Below, piece after piece: positions 52,457-61,227 of a stretch of 64,000 nt of DNA. The stretch is from Hyphomicrobium sp. LHD-15 (GTDB taxonomy: Bacteria; Pseudomonadota; Alphaproteobacteria; Rhizobiales; Hyphomicrobiaceae). The stretch lies in contig NZ_JAVIFT010000002.1 of the NCBI RefSeq assembly GCF_031157355.1, forward strand, positions 1-64,000. The letters run 5' to 3'. Below the pieces are notes generated by a model. The model was not told the origin of the DNA and did not search any database. It saw nothing but the letters and a program-made list of their open reading frames with translations. Numbering within the stretch: the first letter of the stretch is position 1; each line of letters begins with the position of its first letter. A program made the translations under genes and the position numbers.

Positions 52457-54766
52457 ATGAACAAACACTTTCACCGCCTCGCAAAGAAGAGCCACGCGGT
52501 CGGGCTCTTCTCCTTTTCCTGCCTGTTGACGGCGATGCCGTTCTCCTCCGCCCGTGCGCAAGAGGCGAACAGCCAGCCCGTAGCCCTTCCGCCGCTGGTC
52601 GTAGAGACCCCAAAAGCGGCGAAGGCCAAGAAAGCGACTGCAGGCAAGAAGGCGCCGACCACAGTTTCGGCTCAACCGCAGCAGCCAGTCGCTCCGGAAA
52701 AGTCTCCCGAACAGATTGCCAATGATCCGACGGCGGGCGCCGCCGATGCAGCCGCTGCGAAACTCCAGATCAAAAACAACACGGGAAGTGCTCTCGGACT
52801 GACACCTGAGGAGACGCCGGCCACCGTCAACATCGTCACGCAGCGGGACATCGAGGAGAAAGGCGCGCGTGGCCTCGTTGAAACGTTCCGGACAATTCCT
52901 GGCGTCGTCGTCGGCAACAATCCGGGCGAGCCGGGCACCACGGTGACCCGCGGCTTCTACAAGGCCACCGGATTTTCCATCGACGGTTCACGCACCGCCG
53001 ATCCGGTGTTCCTGCCCCGCGACTACAGCTCATTTCATTTCGACCGCGTCGAAGTTCTCAAAGGCCCTGCGTCGGTCGTGTCCGGCACCAGTGGCCTGGC
53101 AGGCTCGTTCAACATCGTGACCAAGCAGGCGACCACCGACCGGAATTTCTCCGAAGCCATGGTGAGCTATGGAAGTTTCGACACGGTCCAAACGGGCGTT
53201 GGCACGAACATCGTGCTCAGCCCGGATGCCGCCTTGAGGTCGACATTCAGTTTTTCGGGTTCCAACGGGTTCATCGACGATACCGAGTCCGAAAAATTCG
53301 GATTCACGAACAACCTTCTCCTGAAGCCGACCGACCGGCTGAAAATCACTGCGTCAGTGGACTACTTCAAGGACGATTTCTCGACCGCCTACTACGGCAC
53401 GCCGCTCATCGACCGCAGCGTGGCGCGGAATCCGACGGGGGTGGTCTCGAGCTCAAACGGGCTCGTGCTCGATAAGAGCATCCGCGACAAGAACTATGAT
53501 TTCGAAGACGGCAAGATGGAATCGGAGAGCGTCTGGATGCGCGGCGCCGCCGATTACAAGCTCTCAGAGAATTGGACGCTGAGAAACGAGCTCAACTACT
53601 ACAGTGCGGATCGTCTCTGGCGCGATGCGGACTACTATTCCTATTCGGCGGGGCTGATCACGCGCGGTACCACGTTGATCTCGCATGATCATGAGTTCTG
53701 GTCGGATCGGATGGTGCTGAGCTTTGACGGACTCGTCGGTGGGGTTCGCAATCGCTTTGCAGCCGGCGCCGAGTATATGGAAACCTCTTTCGGCACCACG
53801 CGGCGATTTGGTAGCACACCCGGCGTCGACATCTTCGACCCTGATCGCGGGACTTATCCCTTTGGTACATTGGGGACGCAGCAGTCTGCTGACCACGTGA
53901 CCAAGGCAGTGTTTGCGGAGAACGCCGTAAACCTGACCCCGTCCTGGCTTGTCTCGGCCGGTATCCGCTATGAGACGATCGATCTGGATCGCACGATCGT
54001 AAACGAGATGTCGGGTGCCGCGGTGAGCTTCGGAAACGAGTTCGAAAGCACGACCTGGCGGATCGGAACAACGTACGAAATTCTCAAGGGCACTTCGGTT
54101 TTTGCTCAGTACGCCGAGGCGGTCGTCCCCATCACCGCCTTGATGACCTCGAGCTTGAGCAACGCCCAATTCGAGCTCTCGACCGGCAACTCCGTGGAGC
54201 TTGGTATCAAGTCGACGCTCTTCGGGGGGCGCGTGACGACGACCACCTCGATCTACGAAATCAATCAGGACGACATCATCACGCGCACTTCCGCCTCCGT
54301 TTCCATTCAGGGCGGAAGCCAACGGAGCCGCGGCATCGAAGCCGAGGCGGCGATCGATCTCACGAGTCGATGGAACCTCAGCCTCTCCGGTACGCTCATC
54401 GACGCGGAATTCACCGAGCTGCGCGCAGCTTCCGGTACGGATCTGACAGGCAATCGTCCAGTGAACTCGGTGCCGTGGGCTTGGTCGGCGCTGACGACCT
54501 ATCGGCTCGAGAGCGTTCCGGCCACCCTTGGTGCACAACTGACGGGCGTCGGCCCATTCTACACCAGCAATGCCAATCTCTATGAGGCGCAGGACCGTAC
54601 GGTGCTGGATGCTTGGATCGCCTTCGATGTCGGCCAAGGCACGCTGACGCTGCGTGGTCGGAATCTTACCGACGAATTCTATGCGGAATGGGCGGATTAC
54701 AACGAGACATCCCTTTACGTCGGTGCTCCCCGGAGCTTCGACGTGACCTACAGCGTCAAATGGTGA
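52457..54766 (+). CDS. TonB-dependent siderophore receptor (FhuE/FpvA-like)
   Basis: A 769-residue outer-membrane receptor. A signal peptide ends near SSARAQE, followed by the TonB box-like PPLVVET and a Lys/Ala linker (KAAKAKKATAGKKAPTT). The plug is intact (TVNIVTQRDIEEKGARGLVE, RGFYKATGFSIDGSRT, VEVLKGPASVVSGTSGLAG). The barrel ends in the expected aromatic residue (FDVTYSVKW). The ferric siderophore is unknown. The linker and TonB box closely parallel those of the receptor at 3.5 kb, while the barrel differs, so they are separate paralogues. Confidence 0.93.
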   Translation: MNKHFHRLAKKSHAVGLFSFSCLLTAMPFSSARAQEANSQPVALPPLVVETPKAAKAKKATAGKKAPTTVSAQPQQPVAPEKSPEQIANDPTAGAADAAAAKLQIKNNTGSALGLTPEETPATVNIVTQRDIEEKGARGLVETFRTIPGVVVGNNPGEPGTTVTRGFYKATGFSIDGSRTADPVFLPRDYSSFHFDRVEVLKGPASVVSGTSGLAGSFNIVTKQATTDRNFSEAMVSYGSFDTVQTGVGTNIVLSPDAALRSTFSFSGSNGFIDDTESEKFGFTNNLLLKPTDRLKITASVDYFKDDFSTAYYGTPLIDRSVARNPTGVVSSSNGLVLDKSIRDKNYDFEDGKMESESVWMRGAADYKLSENWTLRNELNYYSADRLWRDADYYSYSAGLITRGTTLISHDHEFWSDRMVLSFDGLVGGVRNRFAAGAEYMETSFGTTRRFGSTPGVDIFDPDRGTYPFGTLGTQQSADHVTKAVFAENAVNLTPSWLVSAGIRYETIDLDRTIVNEMSGAAVSFGNEFESTTWRIGTTYEILKGTSVFAQYAEAVVPITALMTSSLSNAQFELSTGNSVELGIKSTLFGGRVTTTTSIYEINQDDIITRTSASVSIQGGSQRSRGIEAEAAIDLTSRWNLSLSGTLIDAEFTELRAASGTDLTGNRPVNSVPWAWSALTTYRLESVPATLGAQLTGVGPFYTSNANLYEAQDRTVLDAWIAFDVGQGTLTLRGRNLTDEFYAEWADYNETSLYVGAPRSFDVTYSVKW

Positions 54767-54772
54767 TCACGT

Positions 54773-54808
54773 GCCGGCAGCTCCTCGCCGTGGTGACGAG
54801 CTGCCGGC
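54773..54808. terminator. Hairpin between convergent receptor and autotransporter genes
   Basis: An 11-bp perfect stem (GCCGGCAGCTC/GAGCTGCCGGC) with a 14-base loop starts 7 bases after the receptor stop. No T run follows, so it is a probable but weak terminator. Confidence 0.6.
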
Positions 54809-54838
54809 CGCATCCCCCGAGTAACGGACGCTACTCGC

Positions 54839-57832
54839 TCACCAGGCGAAGCGAACGGCGCCCTTGCCGGCATAACCCGACGTGTTCTCTGAGAACTCGC
54901 CCTCGAAGGTGCCGAAAACGGAGAGGTTATTCTGCCATTTCACCTCGGCGCCGGCAGAGACGAGTGCGAGATCCTTCGACGGAACCGCGCCGTTCACCGT
55001 GAATGCGGAACCAGGGAGGGAGAGGAAACTCGCCGACACTAAACTGTCGTTGCCTTCGTCATGCGCCCAGGCGATGCGACTGCGCAGAGTCAGCAGGGCG
55101 TCGTCGAGCTTGAATTCGCGATCGAAGCGCGCGCCGAGTTCGGTGCGCGTGATGGTCGTGTGATTGGACTCGTAGTCGAGCGAAAATGCATCCGAGCCGG
55201 AGCCCGCGCTTTCCTCGTAGCCGGGCAGGTTGATCTGCGTGACCTGCAACGCCGCGTAGGGCGTGATGCCGACGAACGGAGTGGCATAGCGATAGCCGCC
55301 TTCGACGCGTCCGCCGAATGTGTTGGCATCGAACTTTGCTTTGAGGTCATCGACTCCCGACACCGTCACGGTGCGGTTGGTGGTGACATCCTGGAAGGTG
55401 TAGGCGAGGCCGGCGAAAACATAACCAGCGCCCATCGTTTGCTTGCCGAATACGCCGGTCTGGAGCATGTCGGCCTCGCCGCTGCCGAGCCCGCTCGACA
55501 CCCCGAACGATGACTGACCGCCGCCGAGTGCGAAGCCGAACAGCGTATCGCGGGAGAGCGCGTAGTCGGCGCCCGCAACAATGCCGTAGGTGCGGCTCGA
55601 CGTGTCGCCTGCTCCGCCGCTGCCGTTCGTGTCGCTGTTGCCGCCGTAGACCGTACCCCAGTAGTGCCGCTTCGGATCGGAGAAGGCGGCGCGCGACGCC
55701 TCGTGGGAAACTGCGCCGAGCGAACTGCGGCCGGCAGGTGCGGGCTTCGGCGCGTCTGCCGTTGCGGAACTTCCGGCAAGGCCGCGTCCGTAGGCGAACG
55801 GATCGAACACCGCGTTCATGAACTGGTTACTGGCGTCGTAGGCTGCCTGCTTTCCGGCAGCTGAAAGCTGGCCCGAGACCTGGGTCGTCGCATCCGTGAG
55901 CGCGGCGCCGCTGAGACTCATGAGGCCAACCATCTGCGAACTCGGCGTGGCGCCGGCCGAGAGGCTATTGTCGATCGCATCCACGATGGTTTTCGCGCTG
56001 CGCGAGGCGTTTTCCGGCAGTGCATTTGCTAGGTAGCCGCGATCGAGTGTCACGATCACGTCGTTGCCGACGATATCCCAGCCCGTCAGCGTCGCCAGAC
56101 CCAACCGGGTGACAGAGGCAGTATCGAAATCACCGGTCGTGCCGCCAACGGCGGTCAGAACTGTGTATGTCGACGTCGCGCCTATCCAGGTCGTGGGGGT
56201 AATGCTCAACGCGCCGCCGAGATTAGCAACGCCGGTCACGACGGTACTGTCGGATATGCCTGCACTGCCGGTCTTTACGGCATAGGTGCTGCAATTGCAC
56301 AGCATGAGAACGCCATCGATCGTCAACGTGCCGATGCTGTCCGGTGTGCCGGGCGCCAGTGTCGCGCCATCGTCGACGAACACAGAGCCGACCGTGCCTG
56401 TGCCACCGAGCGTTCCACCCGGATTGACGAACACGATGCCGGACGAATTCGTCGAGCCGTTCACCAGCAGCGTGCCGCCGTTGATGATCGTGTCGCCCGT
56501 GTACGTGTTTGCGGCGGAAAGGACTGTCGTGCCGGCCTCGACGGTCATGTCACCATCGCCGAGGATCTGCGTGCCAAAGGTGTAGTTGATGCTGGTGTGA
56601 TTGAACACGAGCTCGCCGTCACCGGACCCGAACTGCAAAGTGGTGGCATTGATTCCGCCTGGCGCGACAGCGGCGCTGCCCGACGCGGCGCCGATATTCA
56701 CTGTACCGCGAGAGCCGATTTGATCCGCGACTGTAATGCCACCTGCCTGGGCTGTTCCGCCGTTCGAGAGAGTCAAGGTACCGGTGCCGTCTTGACCGAC
56801 AACCACCTGCTCGGCACGCAGCAAAGAGCCCGCGCCGTCGACCGTGACAGTGCCGGAGCTACCCGCGACCTGACCGATTGTAATGTACCCCGGATGGCCG
56901 CCCAGCACCACGCTGCGAACCTCACCGCCATTGGTGACGTTCAGAACACCAGTACCGGAAAAGCCGATGGACAGGCTGCTCGTCTCGAAAAGAGATCCCG
57001 CTCCACTCACATTGAGGGTGCCGATCCCGGTCGCGTCCTGACCGACATATGCGCCACCGCCATTGATACCGTAATAGCCGCCAAAGAGCTCACCGCCGTT
57101 GATGACGTTGAGAGTGCCCGTGCCGTTAACACCGACGCCGATGTAATAAGTTGCCGTCCACTTCGATCCCGCACCGTCGATGGTCGCTGTGCCGACCGCG
57201 CCAGCTGCGGTACCGAGAACGGCGTGGCTTGTCCTCGCTTCTGCGCCATTGGTGATCGAAAGGGTCCCTGTTCCTTGCGTGCCAACGTGCAGCTGGCTGT
57301 ACAGATAGAAGTATGTACCGGGGCCATCGAGCCTGAGCGTGCCCTCCGACCCCACGCTGTTGGCGCCGAGCATCGCGAAACTGCCCCAAAATTCGGCGCC
57401 ACCTCGGAGGGAGACCGTTCCAGTCCCATCATAGCCGACGTAAAGATTGCCCCCGGCGTAAACACTCGAATTCGCGCCCGTCGCGCTAAACGTGCCAGAG
57501 GCGCCTGCGCCGTATCCTAGCCATATGGGACCCGTCCAGAGCGTCCCGTCGGAAATGGTGAGCGCGCCTGTCGAAGATTGGCCGATGACCAGTTGCGGGG
57601 TCTCATGGATGCCGCCGACGATGCGCGGAGCATTCGGCGACGTGGCATCGATAACGGCGTTCACGCTCGACCCGGGCGCGCCGCCGCTCCAGTTGGCTGC
57701 GTTCGACCAGTCGCTCGATACGTTGCCGGTCCAGTCGGTAGCGAGACCTGGCGAACCCACACCGAGCGCCGCAAGCCCAGCCGATGCGAGAAGCGTTGTT
57801 TTAAGTCTGGATGCGGACTTCGCTTTGGCCAC
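54839..57832 (-). CDS. Autotransporter with passenger-associated repeats and beta-barrel domain
   Basis: About 997 residues from GTG 57832, which has a GGGGGG tract upstream; a TTG at 57907 is the alternative. A signal peptide (LKTTLLASAGLAALGVGSPGLA) is followed by a passenger made of repeated strands such as VGQDGTGTLTLSNGG, VGYDGTGTVSLRGGAEF and IGFSGTGVLNVTNGGE (beta-helix type). The usual PATR-like TYTGDTIINGGTLLVNG precedes the translocator, whose C-terminal barrel ends GAVRFAW. It displays or releases the passenger at the cell surface. A hairpin lies in the leader if the GTG start is right. Confidence 0.9.
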   Translation of the reverse strand: MAKAKSASRLKTTLLASAGLAALGVGSPGLATDWTGNVSSDWSNAANWSGGAPGSSVNAVIDATSPNAPRIVGGIHETPQLVIGQSSTGALTISDGTLWTGPIWLGYGAGASGTFSATGANSSVYAGGNLYVGYDGTGTVSLRGGAEFWGSFAMLGANSVGSEGTLRLDGPGTYFYLYSQLHVGTQGTGTLSITNGAEARTSHAVLGTAAGAVGTATIDGAGSKWTATYYIGVGVNGTGTLNVINGGELFGGYYGINGGGAYVGQDATGIGTLNVSGAGSLFETSSLSIGFSGTGVLNVTNGGEVRSVVLGGHPGYITIGQVAGSSGTVTVDGAGSLLRAEQVVVGQDGTGTLTLSNGGTAQAGGITVADQIGSRGTVNIGAASGSAAVAPGGINATTLQFGSGDGELVFNHTSINYTFGTQILGDGDMTVEAGTTVLSAANTYTGDTIINGGTLLVNGSTNSSGIVFVNPGGTLGGTGTVGSVFVDDGATLAPGTPDSIGTLTIDGVLMLCNCSTYAVKTGSAGISDSTVVTGVANLGGALSITPTTWIGATSTYTVLTAVGGTTGDFDTASVTRLGLATLTGWDIVGNDVIVTLDRGYLANALPENASRSAKTIVDAIDNSLSAGATPSSQMVGLMSLSGAALTDATTQVSGQLSAAGKQAAYDASNQFMNAVFDPFAYGRGLAGSSATADAPKPAPAGRSSLGAVSHEASRAAFSDPKRHYWGTVYGGNSDTNGSGGAGDTSSRTYGIVAGADYALSRDTLFGFALGGGQSSFGVSSGLGSGEADMLQTGVFGKQTMGAGYVFAGLAYTFQDVTTNRTVTVSGVDDLKAKFDANTFGGRVEGGYRYATPFVGITPYAALQVTQINLPGYEESAGSGSDAFSLDYESNHTTITRTELGARFDREFKLDDALLTLRSRIAWAHDEGNDSLVSASFLSLPGSAFTVNGAVPSKDLALVSAGAEVKWQNNLSVFGTFEGEFSENTSGYAGKGAVRFAW

Positions 57833-57851
57833 TCGCCCCCCGGCAGATGAA

Positions 57852-57879
57852 CGGCCTGCCGTCGCAGACCGGCAGGCCG
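57852..57879 (-). promoter_or_regulatory. Leader hairpin of the autotransporter gene
   Basis: CGGCCTGCCG and CGGCAGGCCG form a perfect 10-bp stem with an 8-base loop, 20 bases upstream of the proposed GTG start and next to the G-tract ribosome-binding site. If translation started at the TTG at 57907 this stem would be coding. Confidence 0.5.
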
Positions 57880-57949
57880 AATCACATTTATTATTGTGTG
57901 CTGACAAACAGATGTCGTTCTATTTTTCGTAGAGCGAAATTCGACCGGG

Positions 57950-58219
57950 CTATTTGCCCTTCCAGCCCGATTCCTTGCTGCACTGTTCCATCACCTTGGG
58001 ATTGGCCTTCTCCCACTCGGTGATCGAGCGCGACTCGTCGTCTGACATCTGGTTGTTCATACAGGTGCAGTACTTGGTGACCACATCGGCGGCTTGTTTC
58101 TCGTCCTTGTTCTCGATCACGCAGTCGCCGATCCATTTGGCATCGTCGGAATTTTTGTCGGCAAGGGCAGGCGTTGCGAGGCAAGCAAGCATCGCGATGA
58201 GGGCAGCGTGACGTTTCAT
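57950..58219 (-). CDS. Small secreted Cys-containing protein
   Basis: An 89-residue protein with a very strong GGAGGAAAAAA leader before the ATG at 58219. A signal peptide (AALIAMLACLATPALA) is followed by an acidic, helical mature part with four Cys (IGDCVIENKD, TKYCTCMNNQ, MEQCSKESG). The pattern of a C-x-C pair flanked by single Cys suggests disulphides. No family name. It lies between the autotransporter and the quinoprotein module, on the same strand. Confidence 0.82.
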   Translation of the reverse strand: MKRHAALIAMLACLATPALADKNSDDAKWIGDCVIENKDEKQAADVVTKYCTCMNNQMSDDESRSITEWEKANPKVMEQCSKESGWKGK

Positions 58220-58389
58220 TTTTTTCCTCCATCCAAAGCGGATGAAGCTCTATGCCCAGGCGAATCAGGCGGTGTCATCTCATTCCGCGCAAAGTGTTGC
58301 GGCTAGAGAAGAGAGTGGCACGAATACATCAGCATCCTGAGGGATCTTGTTTGGGAGACTGCAAGGGCGGGTGCCTGACGGGAGCGGCC

Positions 58390-58707
58390 TCACTCTCGGG
58401 GGCGCAGCAACTCCAAGCTATCGAAGCTTCTAGGCGTGCTCTCGATCATGCACGAGCGATCGTCGAACGTGTCCGTGCAAACAACGACAACACCATCCGG
58501 ATAGGCGTTTACGTCCCGGCAGACAGCCTTGAAGCGCCGCTCGGCTTTGCCGCTCTCAAGGCGGGTCAGATGCTGGACGCCGCAGGACGTTTTCAGATGC
58601 AGCAGGCGCCGGATCATGTAGTCGTGGATTTCCGCCGCTGCCTGGACGGCGCCGCCGATTTGTACGCCAAACAGCGCGAGCACGAAAAGCAGAGGCTTCC
58701 GGCTCAT
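58390..58707 (-). CDS. Secreted small protein of the quinoprotein module, unknown
   Basis: A 105-residue protein beginning MSRKPLLFVLALFGVQIGG with a likely signal peptide ending near AVQAAAE. The mature part has three Cys (KTSCGVQHL, KAVCRDVNAY, VVCTDTFDD, and a further DRSCMIES) and reads as a small alpha/beta domain. Its start overlaps the stop of the SoxYZ-like carrier gene by four bases (ATGA), which indicates translational coupling. It is the last gene of the module. Confidence 0.78.
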   Translation of the reverse strand: MSRKPLLFVLALFGVQIGGAVQAAAEIHDYMIRRLLHLKTSCGVQHLTRLESGKAERRFKAVCRDVNAYPDGVVVVCTDTFDDRSCMIESTPRSFDSLELLRPRE

Positions 58708-59525
58708 TGCTCGGACTGTGCCCGGAACAGCTTGCCGTCCGTATCGCGCGCCACAACCGTCAGCGGGACTGGATCGTTGCGGGCGAACGTGAAGCGGAAG
58801 TTCGGGTCCTCGGAGATCGCGATCCCGCTTTCAATCGTAAGCAGGCGCATCGCGCCGGCATCGACATCGATGCGATCCACGACCCGGACCGGCGTGTAGG
58901 TATTGGTGCGCGTATCGATCTGCATGCCGGAAAAATTTGGATGCCGGATCATGAGCTGCACCTCATTCCATGCCTGCCCTCTGGTCGGCTCGCGCGCAAT
59001 CTTGAGTTTGATCTTGCCGATGCCGGCAAGCGCCTCGTCCATATCCTTCAGCGACGTCGACGTGCAGCCCCCGGCCCCGCTCACGAACTGGCTCGCCTCA
59101 TAAAGCGCGCCATCGTCTGACTCGAGGATCGCGCGGACCCGGCTCATGGACTCGAGCCGAACGCGCACCTCGATAGTGCGGTCTCCGATCTCGCCGCCCG
59201 ACCGATAGGCTTCACCGAATATGAAAACCGCCGCGACGGGCGCCGGGTTCTGATCCACCACCAGCGTCAACTGCTTGGCGCGGGCGACGCGATCGGCTGC
59301 GATGTATATCGTCAGCGGAACCAGCGCGGCGTCTTCTGCTCGCTTCGGCGCGAAGAGCTTGACCGATTGGCCGTCGCTCGCGATCGGGCGCTCCTCGAAC
59401 AGGCTCGCCTTGATCTGCGTCCACGCTTCATCGTCCGCCTGCGCGGACTGTGCCGAAAGTGCCAGCGCCGCGGCCGCGATCCACCTTAGCCACACCTGCC
59501 CGTGTCTTGTCCGCTTACGTCGCAT
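58704..59525 (-). CDS. Quinoprotein dehydrogenase-associated SoxYZ-like carrier protein
   Basis: A 273-residue periplasmic protein from the ATG at 59525. A signal peptide (IAAAALALSAQSAQA) is followed by a SoxY-like half ending in the carrier Cys154 within FVSGAGGCTSTS, and a SoxZ-like half (KIKLKIAREPTRGQAWNEVQ, MIRHPNFSGMQIDTRT). This fused SoxY-SoxZ family occurs with PQQ dehydrogenases rather than with thiosulphate oxidation. Its chemistry is not known. It lies between PedF and the terminal small protein in the same transcript. Confidence 0.9.
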   Translation of the reverse strand: MRRKRTRHGQVWLRWIAAAALALSAQSAQADDEAWTQIKASLFEERPIASDGQSVKLFAPKRAEDAALVPLTIYIAADRVARAKQLTLVVDQNPAPVAAVFIFGEAYRSGGEIGDRTIEVRVRLESMSRVRAILESDDGALYEASQFVSGAGGCTSTSLKDMDEALAGIGKIKLKIAREPTRGQAWNEVQLMIRHPNFSGMQIDTRTNTYTPVRVVDRIDVDAGAMRLLTIESGIAISEDPNFRFTFARNDPVPLTVVARDTDGKLFRAQSEQ

Positions 59526-59533
59526 GGTGAAGC

Positions 59534-59962
59534 CTACTCGGGCTGGGAATCGATGTAGGTGCGGATGGCCCAGATGGCTTCCTGGTTCAACAACCCGTCG
59601 AACGGCGGCATCTTCTGGCGACCACCGACCGTCGCACCATTGAGAACGCGGGAGATGAACCATGCGTCCTCGGTCTCGCCCTCGCCGAGCTCGCGCAGGT
59701 CCGGCGCCATACCACCCGATTTGGCTTCGAGCCCGTGGCAGCGGGCGCAGTTCGAGTTATAGCCGCGCGAGCCGATCTCGATAGCGGCGGCGCGCTGTTT
59801 TTCGTCGGTGCGATAAGGATTGATTGCAAGCCATTCGTCACCGAGGGGCGCGAGGCCGGTGGTGTCGACGGGCTGGGGGGCGCCGTCACCATGGGCAAGA
59901 GCCGCGGTCGCGGGCATTGCGAAGAAGAGAACGAGGGCCAGAGCGGCCGATCGCGGAATCAT
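59534..59962 (-). CDS. pedF: Cytochrome c-550 PedF
   Basis: A 142-residue secreted c-type cytochrome. The signal peptide ends near TAALAHG. The mature N-terminus QPVDTTGLAPLGDEW is the PedF hallmark. The haem site is CARCH (Cys72, Cys75, His76) and the distal ligand is probably Met118 in GGRQKMPPFDG. In Pseudomonas PedF takes electrons from PQQ ethanol dehydrogenase. Here it belongs to the same run of genes as the PQQ alcohol dehydrogenase. Confidence 0.93.
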   Translation of the reverse strand: MIPRSAALALVLFFAMPATAALAHGDGAPQPVDTTGLAPLGDEWLAINPYRTDEKQRAAAIEIGSRGYNSNCARCHGLEAKSGGMAPDLRELGEGETEDAWFISRVLNGATVGGRQKMPPFDGLLNQEAIWAIRTYIDSQPE

Positions 59963-59978
59963 TCGTGCTACCTCGTTG

Positions 59979-60419
59979 CTAGTTGGTTTTCTGATCCGAA
60001 TGGGGCTCTAGCCATATGCGCCAGGACTCGCTGCCGTTGATGTCGAGGAAGTAAATGCCTGACCGGTCGATCACGTAGCTCGCCTCGCCGCCTCCCCCGA
60101 GGTGCAAGTTCTGGATGACCTCGTTGGCGTCTGACTTGAGGTAGAGGACAAAAATCGCGCCATCGCTCTGGAAGCGCAGAGTGGTCGGCGCTTCGATGTG
60201 GAAGCGTTCCGTTGTTTTGTTGAGGCGTCCGGAAAAGCTCGGCGTAACGCGCTTTCTCACCTCGCGGTCGTAGCAGGCAAGGCGCGGGGCATCGTCGGCA
60301 ATAGCGAGGCATTGGAGCGCGCCGTCGCGGCTCTCTGCAGCGCGCGCAGGTTGCGCCCATGCTGCGGCGAGAACCATGCTGGCTCCGAGCCACCAGACCG
60401 TTGCGGGACAGCCTCTCAT
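59979..60419 (-). CDS. Secreted protein of the quinoprotein module, unknown
   Basis: A 146-residue protein; the ATG at 60419 overlaps the pentapeptide gene stop (ATGA). A signal peptide (VWWLGASMVLAAAWAQPARA) precedes QCLAIADDAPRLACYDREV, a motif also seen at the N-terminus of small periplasmic proteins such as the VasI/TagO type. A beta-rich part follows (TTLRFQSDGAIFVLYLKS, VIDRSGIYFLDINGSESW). No function is known. Its position between the pentapeptide and PedF genes suggests a part in the quinoprotein pathway. Confidence 0.82.
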   Translation of the reverse strand: MRGCPATVWWLGASMVLAAAWAQPARAAESRDGALQCLAIADDAPRLACYDREVRKRVTPSFSGRLNKTTERFHIEAPTTLRFQSDGAIFVLYLKSDANEVIQNLHLGGGGEASYVIDRSGIYFLDINGSESWRIWLEPHSDQKTN

Positions 60420-61108
60420 TGGCCCGACGCCGGCTCCCACTTCGTTTTGTCCTGCTCCCAGACCTTTCCGCCCGTCTGCCAATCGTGCGGACAACCGGTG
60501 CATCCCTCCATGAACGCATCCTGGAAGATCGCGAAGCGAATCTTCACTCCGTCAAAGACGGCATTGGAGAGGTCTGCTTCGTAGAACTTGGTCTCCTGCA
60601 GATCCGTATTGATGAATTTAGCGCCGTTGAAGCGAACGCCTTTCGCCCAAGCGCTTTCGAGCGTCGCGGCGGTGAGATCGGCCTCCGAAAAATCGGCTCG
60701 CGCCATGCGTGCGAACGAGAGATCCGCCCCTCGCAGCGTGGCGCGCGAAAGCTTGGCGCCTTGCATAAAGGCGATCTCAAGACGCGCGCCGTCGAGATTG
60801 GCTTCGGTCAGGTCGGCACCCTGTAAATTGGCGTGGCGCAGATCGGCACGTGCGAGGCGCGCACCCTTGAGATTTGCGCCTTGCAGATTTGCGTCCTTGA
60901 GATCCGCGTGGCGCAGGTCGGCGCCTTCACAGGAGGCGTTCGGCGCGATGGTGCAGCCATTAACGACCCAAGGGCTTGGCCGCTCCTCGACATTCCGTAT
61001 GACCGGATAGTCCTGGGCCTGTGCGGAGTGGGAAACCGCACCAACGGCGCCAACAGAAACGATCGCAAGCGCAATCGCCTCCGTAGCTCTACGAAAGAAT
61101 GGGATCAT
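60416..61108 (-). CDS. Secreted pentapeptide-repeat protein
   Basis: A 230-residue protein from the ATG at 61108. A signal peptide (IALAIVSVGAVGAVSHSAQA) leads into a domain of about 25 A(D/N)LxX repeats (for example GADLRHADLKDANLQGANL), flanked by an N-terminal Cys pair region (NGCTIAPNASCEG) and a C-terminal CTGCPHDW. This is a right-handed quadrilateral beta-helix placed in the periplasm, which is rarer than the cytosolic type. It is the first gene after the dehydrogenase terminator and is coupled to the next gene. A scaffold or chaperone role is guessed. Confidence 0.9.
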   Translation of the reverse strand: MIPFFRRATEAIALAIVSVGAVGAVSHSAQAQDYPVIRNVEERPSPWVVNGCTIAPNASCEGADLRHADLKDANLQGANLKGARLARADLRHANLQGADLTEANLDGARLEIAFMQGAKLSRATLRGADLSFARMARADFSEADLTAATLESAWAKGVRFNGAKFINTDLQETKFYEADLSNAVFDGVKIRFAIFQDAFMEGCTGCPHDWQTGGKVWEQDKTKWEPASGQ

Positions 61109-61140
61109 CAGCTTGTTCCCGAGCGGCCACGCTTGCGGGT

Positions 61141-61180
61141 AAAAGGGCAGTCGGCCTCGCGTGGCTGAGGTCGACTGCCC
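61141..61180 (-). terminator. Intrinsic terminator after the PQQ alcohol dehydrogenase gene
   Basis: On the minus strand, GGGCAGTCG and CGACTGCCC plus an inner CCTC/GAGG form a long stem followed by TTTT, about 48 bases after the dehydrogenase stop. It would let the dehydrogenase be made in excess over the downstream genes. Confidence 0.85.
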
Positions 61181-61227
61181 GGAGGGCTCAAGCGGGGAGA
61201 GAGGAACGATCGCCCGCTCGAGTGGGA

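Noticed and set aside
56300-57500. Regular repeats suggesting a repeat array
   Set aside because: They encode the beta-strand repeats of the autotransporter passenger and vary in sequence at DNA level.
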